Positions 1 through 11,310 are shown, numbered from the stretch's first letter. The stretch is 64,000 nt of DNA from Pseudo-nitzschia pungens (GCA_037355855.1 CM074764.1:4092001-4156000), one strand, 5' to 3'. Notes: generated by a model from the letters alone, not told the origin. Translations and numbers: made by a program.

Positions 1-1425
1 AATGTCATGTGTCCCGGGATTGCCAATCCAAATAAAAAAAGAATGTACAGGGTGCAACTCATTTTAGCGCATGGTTCCCAGTGTACCAAAGGCATCAATG
101 AAGTTCCGGAATATACAGCGGCATCACTCAGCAACTCCAGGGTGTTCTCAGTTCAGGATCGTGGGGAAGAATGTGACGTTACCATCATTGTTGGAAGTTT
201 TTCTGAATCACCTAAATTGGGACAGAAACAGAACCTGCTTCTGGCTCGGTTCTATCATGGAAGTGATGCTCTTCAAATGAAACAGAAGGAGGTTCGATCG
301 TTGTTTCTGGAAGTTCAGAAAATGACGAGAACTAACCACATAGAAAGGAGTCGTTCTGGGGGCAGCAGTGGAGTATACAGTGGACCAACTCGAGCCCTCT
401 TCCAGATGCTTGAAAACCCGAGTGTTACACCTAGGAAGGGAAATGCAACCTTCGTTGTTCCAGACGGGCACAAAATACGTGTGTTTTACATCATCAGAAG
501 AGGACGTCCAATTCATTGGGCATATTCCAACCCTCAGTATGGAGGACAGATCGGGCCGATCTCCAAGGATTTGTTTTCGCGATACAAATTCTTTCAGCCA
601 TTCACAGCGTCGAAGATAGTCAGTGCATTACTTCTGAGAGAGCTGAGCAACATTGTTGTTCAAGGAGTGGAAGGGGTGCTGAATGTGGTACCTCTTGCTG
701 TTGCGCGAGAGTTGAGAAACCACAAGAAAGCCATGACCCGTGCCAGTTCGAATGACATTGGTGAAATTTTGTATCAGTTTTGTTCCCTTAATTCCACAAC
801 ACTTGTGCAACACCCGGTCGGTCTTCACTATGACAAATTTGGTACAGACGAAGAAGGTACTGTTTTCAGTCTGGAGAACAAGATTGGTTTTGCCACCAAA
901 AACCCTGAATTTCACAGAAAGTACGGAATGGGAAGGGGAGGTCGTGGTCCAGAAACATTTGTGTTCTGTTTGCTTGATTGGGGCAAACACAGAAGAGCAA
1001 GATGTGTGGCCGAAGTTAATTTGCAGGCAGCGCAAGTAGAGCTAACACAAAGACAGGCTGAGTGGCAAGCAGCGTTTGACCGTTGGATAGAAATCGATGA
1101 GAATCAAAATGCCACTCAGGATGAAAGGCATGAGGCAGAGGCGGAAGAAATGGCAACCCAAGCAGCTCGTGATGAAGCCGTGGCAGCCAGAGACGCTGCC
1201 CAAGTTGCCTTTGATCAAGCAGATGCGGCCGTTGCTGAGGCTGATGCTGCAGCCAATAATCCCCCTGGGAATGACGATGAGGATGCTGGTGATGCTGGTT
1301 CTGATTCAGATTCAGATTCAGATTCAGATTCAGATTCGGATGCGGAATTCTACGACTCCGATTTGGAACATTCGGAATCAGACACGGAGGCAGAGGACGT
1401 TTCAGAGTTTTGGCGGAACGACTGA
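1..1425 (+). CDS. Unrecognised 472-residue protein, possibly the second gene of the CGTCCG transposon
   Basis: An open frame runs from the window edge to the stop at 1423-1425. The first ATG is at 7, but the frame is open upstream, so the N terminus may be missing. Residues about 1-330 look globular with no family I recognise. Residues about 335-415 are rich in Ala, Glu and Gln and look like a coiled coil. The tail is very acidic, with an alternating Ser-Asp run and a Trp near the end. It lies on the opposite strand to the Plavaka-like transposase and inside the same element's presumed boundaries, so it may be an accessory transposon protein; that is inference from position. A captured host gene is the alternative. 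No catalytic motif is visible. Confidence 0.5.
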   Translation, partial: NVMCPGIANPNKKRMYRVQLILAHGSQCTKGINEVPEYTAASLSNSRVFSVQDRGEECDVTIIVGSFSESPKLGQKQNLLLARFYHGSDALQMKQKEVRSLFLEVQKMTRTNHIERSRSGGSSGVYSGPTRALFQMLENPSVTPRKGNATFVVPDGHKIRVFYIIRRGRPIHWAYSNPQYGGQIGPISKDLFSRYKFFQPFTASKIVSALLLRELSNIVVQGVEGVLNVVPLAVARELRNHKKAMTRASSNDIGEILYQFCSLNSTTLVQHPVGLHYDKFGTDEEGTVFSLENKIGFATKNPEFHRKYGMGRGGRGPETFVFCLLDWGKHRRARCVAEVNLQAAQVELTQRQAEWQAAFDRWIEIDENQNATQDERHEAEAEEMATQAARDEAVAARDAAQVAFDQADAAVAEADAAANNPPGNDDEDAGDAGSDSDSDSDSDSDSDAEFYDSDLEHSESDTEAEDVSEFWRND

Positions 1426-1429
1426 TTCA

Positions 1430-2095
1430 AATAGAAGATCGAAGGGACGACCACGAAGACGATCGAAGCGAGGAGCAACGACGACTTGAAGAGCAACGAC
1501 GATTTCAAGGACAACGACGAATATGATCGAAGCGGACAGCAACAACGATTTCAGGGAGAACGACGATTTCCGGGAGGACGACGAAGAGGAATGACGATTT
1601 TAGGGAGGACAACAAAGCGGAAGGCTATCGGAGCGAAGCGCAACGACGACAAAGAGCAACGACGATGTTAAGGACGACGAATACGATCGAAGCGAACAGC
1701 AACGACGATTTCAGGGAGGACGACGAAGATGATCAGAGCGAAGAGCAACCATGACTTCAAGGACGATGGAGAGGAGGACGATTTCAGGGAGGACGACGGT
1801 TTGAGGTAGAACGACGGTTTCAGGTAGGACGACGAAGATGATCGGAGCGAAGAACAACGACGATTTCAAGGAGGACGATTCCAGGGAGGACGACGGTTTC
1901 AGGTAGGACGACGAAGAGGAAGGCTATCGGAACAAAGAGCGACGATGAGGTCAATGGCGACTAAGGCGATCGGAGGGAACAGCAACGATGATTTAAGGAA
2001 GAACGACGATTTCAGCGAGGACAACGTCGAGGCAGGCGATCAGAGCGAAGCGCAACGACGATTTCAATCACGACGAAAGCAAAAGATACAAAGAT
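1430..2095 (+). repeat. Degenerate CGACGA-rich minisatellite
   Basis: The stretch is built from variants of GAGGACGACGATTTCA, GATCGGAGCGAAGAG and CAACGACGA, in irregular units of about 30-50 bp. It begins right after the stop codon of the upstream gene. The same repeat family, on the other strand, lies at 52540-52860 inside the second CGTCCG element. That links the two elements. Short open frames here come from the repeat and are not genes. Confidence 0.85.
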
Positions 2096-2135
2096 TTTTT
2101 ATTATTTAGTTAGGTACCTAGTAGTGTGGAATGGT

Positions 2136-5100
2136 TCATTCAGCAATGCCGGTGCTGTCTGATTCCTCTCGTTGTACAGGACAAGCAGAGTAGAGGCTCT
2201 CGTAGGTAGTATATGTCATAGAATTATTCCTCTTTTCAAAGAATTCGAGCCATTGCAATCGATTGTGAACAACCAACCACCGACCATTGTTTACTGGTTC
2301 CGCATGCTCGTCCAGTTCAGGAACAACTGCCAGTTCCGAAAGAATAGTGTCAGTGTTGAATAAATATAGAGTATTGTCGAGATAGCCACTTTTTACAAAG
2401 TGAGATGATGTAGACCTTGGATCCTCTTCAAACTTTCTGACAACCGCGTAGATGCCATCGGAATCGACATTGTATCCATTCACAGCCGATGTGGGTTGTT
2501 TCAAATCTTTCACATGCAGAAAACACAGCATTTGACAGGGGATTTCAGTGTTATCGTCGACTGCAAACATTGCCCAGTCAAACCATACACTGTTAACTTG
2601 GCCTGAATCAGACCTGTATGATGGGGTGACATCGGAACAGGTAGTTGACGCGATTCACAGAATCCCATCTGTTGTGTTCGGTGAACCCAAATATGCTGGA
2701 TGTGTCATTGAGCAAAGGAAGGACAGAGTTGCAAACAAAATCTAGCACAATTGATGAATGAAATGGTTTGTTGTAGTTCCGTTGTCTGATCCATCGCATC
2801 GAACTTTTGGTTCCATCCAGAAAAATGGTGAAACGGGCACCATACTGTGATGGCCTGCGGGGTATGACTTTAGGATCACCACCCACTTTCTTCAACTTGT
2901 AATGAGAGGTTGCGAGTCGAAGGAGAGATGCTTCTTCTTTCCGACGGGTTGTCTGATGGACTAAGGTTGCGGCATTTTGTTGAGTATTTTTGGACGGTGC
3001 TTTTATTTCTGTCTTGTGGTGACTTTCACTGTATGCAGAATCGAAACCTAATGTTGGACCCCACAGACTGATGTACTTCGGAATGTGAAAGTAGAGGTGA
3101 TTTTTTATCAATTTTGTTCCCATTCCCTTCCTAAGGCAGGTGTCATTGATAGAGTTGAGGAAATGAATGATGGTTTTGGGAAGATTTTTGATGCACTTTG
3201 TGGTTGGACGGCCGTGTTTGAGAAATTCTTCCATAGAGATGATTTGTTCGATGACATCAATGTGCTTCTTCACAAATGAGGTGTCCCTCAAAACGCCAAC
3301 GCCGGATTCAGAAACCAATGTTAGAAGAATCGAAATCAGCATACCACTGTAATCGTGCCCCTCCTTTTTAGTGACAGACAGAAGATTGGAGCTGAATTTA
3401 GTTCTGGGGAAGTCACGATCCGACTGCCTTGAGAGAAGGGCTCCATATTTTTGAGAGACATGCCCGATTGTATTTACTGTGGAAACACCGGTCTTTAGAT
3501 GATCAGCATACGGGCATGGTATTGAACCCTTCATCAGTTGCTCCAGGGATTCTATCGCTCGTTTGGCACACCCCAGCTGGTGCATATGAAGGCATTCACC
3601 AGGGGAGGCTAAGTGGATGTTGTTGACATTTGTACCAAAGTTGAGACTGTGGAATGCATTTCTGATTTGGTGGTGAGAAATATTGTTGAAATATTCCTTG
3701 GTGGTAGTGGCATCTGAGTCTGGAAATGTATGAAAATCTGATGGGACCCAAAGAGAGGCTGTTTGTTGTGCTGATGGTCTGTTTATGTCTTCGGTGGAAC
3801 AGTTGCAGTGTCGGCAAAGCTTTTGTACACCCCCCCGACCGGGATCCATATTTGCCACATAATTTGTCATGCAGTTCTGTGTCACCGATGACATAGGCTA
3901 TTGCAAATTTCATTTTGACTTGCCACATTTGGCCGGCATAAGGGAGAAAATCCCATTGGATGCCTTCGTGGGTGGACTCACATGCTTCTTTGAAAGATCG
4001 GAGCGCCACTTCTAGGGCATTATGGAGGTTTTGGATTGATTCTTTTGGAGATGGTTTTCTTGAATGGTGGATGCTCTCCAAATCGGAGTCGGGATGAAAA
4101 TAGATTGTTGTCCATGCTTCCGGCCGTTTCCTTGTTTCGATGTTGAATATGCCTAGGGTCATGTTGAGTGGAGTAGTGATAGTCTTCCGTGCGCATCCAA
4201 GCTAATTCCATCCATGTAAAAAATGATGGGAACAAGGATTTCAGAATTTTCTTCTATGCAAAGGGATCTCCAGGAATCCGACCACCATGATCTGTGATGC
4301 AACTCTGTGATGGGACAGGAATCAGTTCGAACCGGGAGATGCTCTGGTGACAAGGGGGTGTTGCTGTTGGGGAATGACAAATTTTCTTCCAACATTAAAT
4401 CTGGGTTCGACAGAAGGGAATACAAAGCATCCAAAAAAGGACAGACGTATATTTGAGCAGGTTTGTTGTCGGGAAGCCAATTCACAATTTTGGGCTCAAA
4501 TTTTGGTTCCGACGATATGCCAAGATTTTTTTTTATTTCTTGGAAAATGGCGTCACGTTTTCTTGTTGGTGTAACATTGAAATCGAAACCGGGAAGATTG
4601 TTGCTGGCTTTTGCCCAATTGAAAATGGTTTGATAAGTGGAAAGAGGTAGCTTGTGCTGCGATATAATGTTGAGGAGGTTGATTTCGGCAATAAGTTCCG
4701 GACGGGGTGGGAACAGAGTGCGATTCCGGAATGTTTCCTCTCTTTCGTTTATGGAAATGGTGGTGCTTTTCATGATTTCGGAATCCGATATGTCGGTGTC
4801 AGAACTGGCATCAAAATGGTCTGAGGCATCAACATCGGAACCGATTGAATTCATTTCCTCATTTTCAGCCATATGCGATTCGATTGCCTGTCTGTCCATG
4901 GGTGGGATCAATACATTGGCGATCACTTGAGGATTGAGTGAGGTATGGATAGAAGTTGTTGCGGCGGTGTCATTTGGGGCAAGGGAGGGGGGGATTTGTG
5001 GTCCATTCTGTGTCATTGTCAGTCCATACTGTGATGGTGTGTGTCAGACCAAAGGGAGGGTGACTTCTGCTTTCGCAGAAGAAATAAAATCCATAAGATT

Positions 5101-5343
5101 GTTATCATGATAATAAGTTTGGCAATCATTGTTGGAATAGAGATGCCTAGAGAGGCCTTGAGATACATATCGGTAGGTGTGAAAGTGGCTCGATTCTTGT
5201 TTGTATCCCTTGAAGGATTGCTGTGATTTTCTCCTTCTTCCGGAGGCAATGCAGTTGCGACAATGGAATGTCTTGGGTATTCTGGGCTCATTGGCAAAGT
5301 GCCTTGGGTCCGACGAAGCTTTTGACAAGGAAGCTTTCGGCAT
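2136..5343 (-). pseudogene. Plavaka-like (CACTA/EnSpm-type) transposase, broken
   Basis: Read on the minus strand. The N-terminal part (5343-5044) has a possible zinc finger (HCRNC, then GLSRHLYSNNDC) and stops at an in-frame TGA at 5046-5044; the same frame resumes to 4159. Family-like motifs follow: a Trp-rich stretch WWSDSW; VPIIFYMDGISLDAHGRLS, matching the first catalytic Asp region; TLGIFNIETRKRPEAW; GDTELHDKLCG; then CRHCNC. Frameshifts lie near 4160, at a run of seven C at 3830-3836 (after GDTELHDKLCG), and near 2620 between YLFRCHP and the C-terminal frame that holds WFDWAMF (to 2136). With three frame breaks and one nonsense codon it cannot make a normal product. The Plavaka assignment rests on motif recognition only. 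Confidence 0.8.
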
Positions 5344-5439
5344 GGTGGTGTGTGTTTTTGTGATACGATTCTTACCTGGGGTACCGGTATGTGATGTGAC
5401 ACCACTGAAAAAAAAAATTCACAAAGGTGCACGACGTAA

Positions 5440-5755
5440 CACTTTGGTGTGATTGAGGTAAATTGGATTTAAAATTATTTGTTGTGTTGAGTCAAGTGTG
5501 TCAAATGTGTAAAAATGGAATGAAAATGTGAAGAGGGACTGAATGTCAGGGTCAAGAAGAGAACATTTCCGTCGACACGTTGGGGGAGTTGAGAAAAGGG
5601 AGAAATGTGGTTGAGAATAATGGAAAAAAGTTGAGAATAATAGAAACGAGGTTGTGAAATAAAAAATTGGGGTCGCGTTTTTTTTAGACAAGTCGCGATC
5701 AGGTCGCGATCCGGTCGCGATTGGTCGCGATGGGTCGCGAACCAGTTTTCGGACG
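5440..5755 (-). repeat. Right terminus: TIR plus subterminal TCGCGA repeats
   Basis: Reading inward from 5755 the TIR starts CGTCCGAAAACTGGTTCGCG. At least five copies of a GGTCGCGAT-like motif lie between about 5670 and 5740. The whole block aligns with 58437-58722, including a shared stretch around GAGAATAATGGAAAAAAG and the run AAATTATTTGTTRTGTTGAG. Subterminal arrays like this are typical transposase-binding regions in CACTA-like elements, but binding here is inferred. Confidence 0.8.
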
Positions 5756-7400
5756 TGGTGTTTCCTCTAGTTGTCCTTGCGAGCGCTTTCCACTTGGTTT
5801 GGGCATGGACACAGCGACATCTGCCAAAGTATCTGATGAGTGATGTGTTTGATATGCCTAGATCTTCTGCAGCATTCATGAAGGCCTCTTCAGTGTGGAG
5901 GAGTTCATCCAAGCCTCCTTTGTCTGTGAAGAGTGGGACCTTCACACTGTCTGAATGGTCTTCGTCATCGGAGACAGATAGGGTGACGAGTTTTGGCTTA
6001 GAGCTACTATTGAAGGAGCTCTTATAGGAGACTGGAAGATCTCTGTAGATACCAGGGCCATCCGATGGTTTTTATTCTTGCGCGGTTTTTGACGACCGCG
6101 CGTTACTACAACCGTTAAAACCGTTATTAGACGTTAAAGTTATGTGTCTAAAAACTTTTTTAGACGTTAAAGTTATGCGTCTAAAAAGTTTTTTAGACGC
6201 ATAACTATGCGTTTTTTTTAAGACGCATAAACGTGGGTTATGCGTCTGATATTAGACGCATAACTATGCATCAAAAACATTTTTCGACGCATAACTTATG
6301 CTTCTAAAACATGTACTAATGTGTGTACAATTCTACAGAGTTATGCGTCTAAAATTTTTTTAGACGCATAACTATGCGTCTTTGGACTATATTTGCGTAG
6401 AACGCAGTAGTGAACTGAAAAACAATAAGACGCATAACGGATGTCACTTATAGATGTGGTTCAATACACATTAACATTTTACACTTAGTGTACCATCATC
6501 ACACTTAGTGTACTATTGTCTACATAATTAGCTACCGTGCGATATTGAGACACAGTTAATTAATTGATCACGTGTAATACTTATCGTAACTTGAAGTTGG
6601 GTCATTTCACGATTATGCCGCTAAAACTTGTACTAGGCTGTGTAAGATTCTACAGGACAATGCGTCTAAAACGAATAGATATGCAATAGATATGCGTCTA
6701 AAACGAATAGATATGCGTCTAAAACTTGTACTAGCCTGCGTACGATCATACGGGACCAATGCGTTATGCGTCTAAAATTTTTTAGACGCATAGTTATTGG
6801 TCTAAAAAAATATTAGACGCACAGTGCGTCTAAAATTAGACGCAAGACGCATAGTTTTTTAGACGCATAGTTATGCGTCTAAAAAATTTTTTAGACGCAT
6901 AGTTATGCGTCTAAAGTTAATGGTCATTAACGGTTGTTAACGGTTCTAACTTTTCGCGCAGTCCTCAAAAACCACGCGAAAATAAAAACCATCGAATGGC
7001 CCAGCCATACTGCTTGGTTCAGATAGGGTAGGTAGCGTGTTGCTTGTTGGAGATACAAGGTGCCTCTTTTGTTGCGGATATAGAGGTTTATTCGATTGTT
7101 TTGGTTCAGTACTGAATTCTACTGTTTCCTATGTTGAAGATAAACAGTAATTACTGCGTTACACTCTAAAGTAGAAAAGTTTGGAGTAGTATTAAATTGT
7201 GACTTAATCGTTAACTCTTAAGAGAGCTTTTAGTTTTTGGGTGAATATTTGAATATCGACACGCATGCATTGCCACTGTTTGAATAACGACGCACATGCA
7301 TTGACGGAGTGTCCGGCGTACAGTTTGAATATTCAAACAGTCAGCCGGTCAGCTCGCATATGGGATTCGGTTAATTATTTAAAATTGTGGTTCATGCTAC
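5756..7400 (-). pseudogene. Retrotransposon gag relic A, interrupted
   Basis: Positions 5756-6052 on the minus strand encode a gag-like segment (VPLFTDKGGLDELLHTEEAF, then a LIRYFGRCRC region) closely related to relic B at 15985-16764. The coding part is cut at 5755 by the CGTCCG element, so everything downstream is missing. At its N-terminal side it is interrupted by the 946-bp element at 6056-7001. The leader continues at 7005-7400, where GATACAAGGTGCCTCTTTTG and CATATGGGATTCGGTTAATT match the leader of relic B. No pol region or LTR pair was found with it. Confidence 0.75.
6056..7001. mobile_element. 946-bp non-autonomous inverted-repeat element (MITE-like), 3-bp target duplication CAG
   Basis: Both ends read inward as GGCCATYCGATGGTTTTTAT, and the inverted similarity extends about 45 bp. 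CAG occurs directly outside each end (6053-6055 and 7002-7004). The related gag relic B at about 16640 reads through the same point without the element, which gives an empty-site comparison. The interior is made of inverted copies of TTAGACGCATA and TATGCGTCTAA, so most of it can fold on itself. No coding region. A 3-bp duplication fits PIF/Harbinger or CACTA-type mobilisation; which one is inference. Confidence 0.85.
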
Positions 7401-7891
7401 GCTACTAGCATATAACAGGGGCTGGGTACCTGGTTATAGTAGTACATATTGGTGTACACAATGACGGTAGTTGCATAATATCGAGGTGAAATATCTTCAT
7501 ACCAAAACTCCGCTACTCCAATTTGTTTGAGCTTGCTCCAGTGTATTCAAGCCTTGATCCAATTTATTTAACCTTGATCCAGTGTTTTCAAGCTTGCTCC
7601 AGTTTTTGTATAAGCTGGTCCATTTTTATCCGAACTTTCCCGCAGCCTGCCAGAATTTTTTTCCCCGCAGACACCAACTTTGTTTTTTTGTTCAAAAATG
7701 GCGGCTGCGGGAATTTTTTTCATTTCCCTCAGCTGCAGGAGCGTTTTCACGTTTTCACTGCCTCTGCAGGAGCGTTTTTTGCTTCTGCGGGAATTTTTTT
7801 CGCAGTTGGGGGAATTTCTTCATTTTTTCCCCTTAAGTGTAGTTTCGATTCCCTCAACACGTGTTTTTTGAAGGAACAACTGGAACATTAT
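7005..7891. other. Gag-relic leader and AT-rich non-coding DNA
   Basis: The first 400 bp are the leader of gag relic A. Positions 7255-7320 hold two copies of a GACGCRCATGCATTG motif. From 7525 to 7620 there are four imperfect copies of TTGATCCAGTGT/CTTGCTCCAGT. From 7625 to 7830 a phrase like CTGCRGGAGCGTTTT or TTCTGCGGGAATTTTTTTC recurs. Open frames here come from these repeats; I see no gene. Confidence 0.6.
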
Positions 7892-8510
7892 GGAAAAAAG
7901 TTTTTTTTGAGGAAAATTTCCATATTCATGCACGTAAAATTGATGCAGTAGTAATTTTTAACGGCTGTTTTTTGTTAAATATACACTTTAACGGCTGGAT
8001 GTACGAGTACTCAGAGTGTCCTCAAAACTGTCCTCAAAACTGTCCTCAAAACAATTGTCCTCAAAGGTGTCCTCAAGGATTTTGTCCTCAACAGACTGTC
8101 CTCAACCATTACTACAAAATTCCAATCAGCTGTCCCCCGGTTCTACGTCCCAGACTACTAATTTCTACTGAAACCGAGGGACAGCTGATAGGAATTTTGT
8201 AGTATGTCCTCAACAAAACGTTGAATGACTTCAACGTTGAGGTTGAGGACAAAACGTTGAGGACATAATTGTTGAGGACATAATGGTTGAGGACAGTCTG
8301 TTGAGGACAAAATCGTTGAGGACACGTTTTGAGGACAATCGTTTTTTGAGGACAAAGATGACGGTTGAAGACCTTTATTAAATTATGGTCGCTCTTCTCT
8401 TAATTATTAAAAATATAGAAGAGCCTTTATTCCCTTAGATTTTTTTGAGAGTAAGGTTACTCGTAGTCGCGCGCATGAAAATGGAAATTTTCCAGAAAAG
8501 TTTTTTTTCC
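7892..8510. repeat. Foldback element built of inverted TGTCCTCAA arrays
   Basis: Outer arms at about 7892-7934 and 8469-8510 are inverted copies sharing GGAAAATTTCCAT and TTCATGCRCG. Inside, the left arm (8017-8106) repeats TGTCCTCAA about eight times and the right arm (8204-8355) repeats TTGAGGACA about nine times. The centre pairs 8111-8136 (ACTACAAAATTCC and GCTGTCCC) with 8178-8203. The whole block could form one long hairpin. No open frame is meaningful here. Confidence 0.85.
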
Positions 8511-8667
8511 ATACGGTACCGTAAGATTAATGTTCCTGTAGGAAAAGATGTTTTCCCGCAGACTCATTGGTTAAGGGGTGCCCGAATGAATGAATGATGA
8601 ATCGCATCTCTCTCTCTCTCTCTACACACACAGACACAGACACAGACACGACGAATTCGGTTCCACC
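8511..8667 (+). promoter_or_regulatory. 5' flank and leader of the F-box gene
   Basis: A CT microsatellite (8608-8625) runs into CACACAGACACAGACACAGA before the chosen ATG at 8668. An in-frame ATG at 8590 would place the microsatellite inside the protein, so I treat this stretch as untranslated leader. No TATA box is asserted. Confidence 0.45.
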
Positions 8668-8871
8668 ATGACGACCAAAACGCCAAACGACCCCGAGGGC
8701 TCCTCCTTTTTCGGGAAGGAAGTATACGCCACGGACCAGCTGGAACGATGTGGCAAATGGCTGGCCTCCATTCCCAGGGACGACATTACGGTGTTGCGGC
8801 AGACCGTGGAATTCCGAGAATTTCTGAGAGCTTTTGAACGACTGGGAAAAGCCCACATACGAGTGGTTGTC

Positions 8872-8911
<40 letters not shown>

Positions 8912-9063
8912 GCAGCAGCAGCAGAACCAACCACCAACACCAAACAGCAGCAGCAGCAGCCGGATCGATGTACTCGCGTGGTGGAGAGGAAGACACGCCG
9001 ATGCAATCTTCGTCGTTTGATGCTGATGCTGATGCTGATGCTGATGCTGCCGATGGCGATGGT

Positions 9064-9098
<35 letters not shown>

Positions 9099-9866
9099 TG
9101 CTTCTTCTTCTTCTTTTTGTGAGGAACACAACAACGCAGCACACGCAAACGCAAACACAAACACAAAAGAAAAAGCAGACTCGACAACGACAGCGGGTGG
9201 GACGAAAGAAAAAAAGGAAACGACAAATCACCGTCCTTCGACACAACGTACAGGTACTAGCAAAAGCAGAAAACGACCCGGTGCATCGCATGACGTTCCA
9301 CTCTCCACTGGCGATCATTCCCGCTTTTGTGATGATGATGATGATGATGATAATAATGATGAGAATGAGAATGAGTCGGAAGACATTCAACAGAACCGAC
9401 GGGCAACTGATTTCAGAGACCAGAAGGGTCAGCCAAAGGCTGCTGTTCCTGTCGATCATCATCAGATGCGCCAAAATAATGACAGTAACATCAACAACAA
9501 CAACAACAACAACACCAAATACAGCAGTGGATTGGGTCCGACAACAGCAGCAACAACAACAACAACAAGACCAACAAGACCAACCACCATAATCACCACC
9601 CACAACAACTTTCTTCGTTTCACGGACGATGTTCTCTTGCGAATCTTTGAATTTTTGCAGTGCCGGTGTTTGATTCAGACCTCGATTACGTGTTCGCGAT
9701 TCTATCAATTGGCACGATGGAGCGCCACACAGCGCACCTACGACATTGTCAACACCCGGCAACTCGGCAACGTCATGCAGCTTCTTCGAGCGAGAGAACA
9801 GATCTATTGCATCGACGACCACGACGACGACTACGACGACGACCACGATGAAACAACAACAACATC

Positions 9867-9901
<35 letters not shown>

Positions 9902-11226
9902 GCAGCAGCAGCAGCAACAAGACAGCGAGGCAAAAAAACGTTCGGGTCCCGGTCCCGACACTCCTGCCGAGCAGGCGTGTCCTCGTAGAGAACTCGGGCG
10001 ATCCGGAGTTCAACGGGGTGTACTATTGCACCGAATACAACAGCAACGGCTTTGTCTTTACCAAACCGCGGCTCCCGCCAAAGCAACGCGGCGACTCGGA
10101 TCGGGTGGTGTCCATTCCACACCACCAGCTGGAAGACGATGTGGTCTTTGACGACAACCACCACCACAACAACCACAACCACAACCACAACAACCACAAC
10201 CACAACCACAACCACAACCACAACCACAACAACCACATGGATGACGATGACGACGATGATGGTGGAAACGGCGACTGGCCGCGGCAAAATGGCGGCGCGG
10301 GTCCCTTCCAAATGCCGGGCCGACAACCCGTTGTCAACAACATCAACATCCAAGACAACCATTTCCGCAACAACCACATCCACAACAACCACATCCACAA
10401 CGATCCATTATTGGATCCCCGGCTTCAACTACAAGACCTGCATCAACAACGAGCCATCGCGTCCAACGATACAAGACTTTTGGGGCACTTTGAAAAAGAG
10501 CCTCTCCGGTGTTTCATCACCAAGTCGTACTCGACAAGTGTAAGCAAGAACCGAAGAACGAGAAGACGAGACGGGTTCTTTGTTTGTTTGTTTGTTTGTT
10601 TGTTTGTTTCGCATTGTATGGCATTGCGTTGCGTTGCGTTGCACGGGTAACGCACCGGTGCGAAAACGAATCGAGAAAAACGAACGTGCAGCCAATCATC
10701 CATGTGCGTGCGTCGAGAACTCCCTGCATCATTCGAAATGTCTCCCTCATTATTATTATTATCATTGTTGGCATTGGTATTGGTATTGTTTTGTTTTTCC
10801 ACTCTTTTTTTGGATATCTCTGGCAATGGGCAACGACAACCGGATGGTTTGACGATCGATCGATGCGCTCTACCGGTACGCACGCGTGCATCGAACACCG
10901 CTCCGATGAATGAAAAAAAAAAACTCCGTCAGCACCTGTTGTGGTACATGGGCAAGGAAGTGGAAACCATCGGGAGTGGCGGCGGCGGCGGCGGTTCCGT
11001 GGCCAAGAAACGAAAGAAAGCGTATTTCTTTTACGCGCCGCTGCTCTTGTCCGGGAGCGCTCCCACCGAGCTGCATTACTATCCCAGTCAAACCGGGGCG
11101 CTGCTTCGTCAGAACGAGAGCTGGCTGCCGCTGTCCGAATCCGTCGGGCAAGCACCCACGGTGGAAGTGATCGATAAAAATGATTCCCACTTTGTGAGGA
11201 TAAGCCGATTCAGCACCGACGATTGA
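8668..11226 (+). CDS. F-box protein with long Asn, Asp and His-Asn tracts
   Basis: Exon 1 is 8668-10539 and exon 2 is 10933-11226, giving about 721 residues. The start at 8668 has ACC before ATG. The donor AGT|GTAAGC (10540) and acceptor GTCAG|CAC (10932) keep phase 0 and join ITKSYSTS to HLLWYMGKEVE, as expected for related diatom proteins recalled from memory. An F-box lies near residues 315-360 (FTDDVLLRIFEFLQCRCL). A C-terminal region begins with VLVENSGDPEFNGVYYC and continues in exon 2 with FFYAPLLLSGSAPTELHYY. F-box proteins usually present substrates to SCF ubiquitin ligases; the substrate is unknown. Low-complexity tracts sit near residues 66-85, 112-150, 275-285, 405-420 and 492-525. 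The exact acceptor is inferred. Confidence 0.8.
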
Positions 11227-11310
11227 TGATTGCCTTTGCTTGTGTTGTGTTATTTTTAAAAAAGTAACAATGTTCTACTATCAATGGATATAATTCGACT
11301 CCTATTGTTA

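Larger units (their letters stand above)
1..5755. mobile_element. Right part of a large CGTCCG-terminus DNA transposon (left end outside the window)
   Basis: The right boundary is at 5755, where the terminal sequence ending in CGGACG meets a gag relic. The last 310 bp match the right end of the element at 52039-58722, including the TIR and the TCGCGA subterminal repeats. No left TIR is seen between 1 and 5755, so the element probably continues beyond the window start. It contains the transposase relic (2136-5343), a CGACGA minisatellite (1430-2095) and the unknown gene at 1-1425. The transposase reads inward from the right TIR, as in CACTA/EnSpm-like elements. Assigning the unknown gene to the element is inference. 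Confidence 0.65.

Noticed and set aside
5019..5432. 137-codon minus-strand frame with a hydrophobic stretch
   Set aside because: It overlaps the transposase N-terminal frame (5343-5044), which has the possible zinc finger and continues in frame.
8527..9846. 439-codon antisense frame of Val/Cys/Leu runs
   Set aside because: Shadow of the triplet repeats of the F-box gene.
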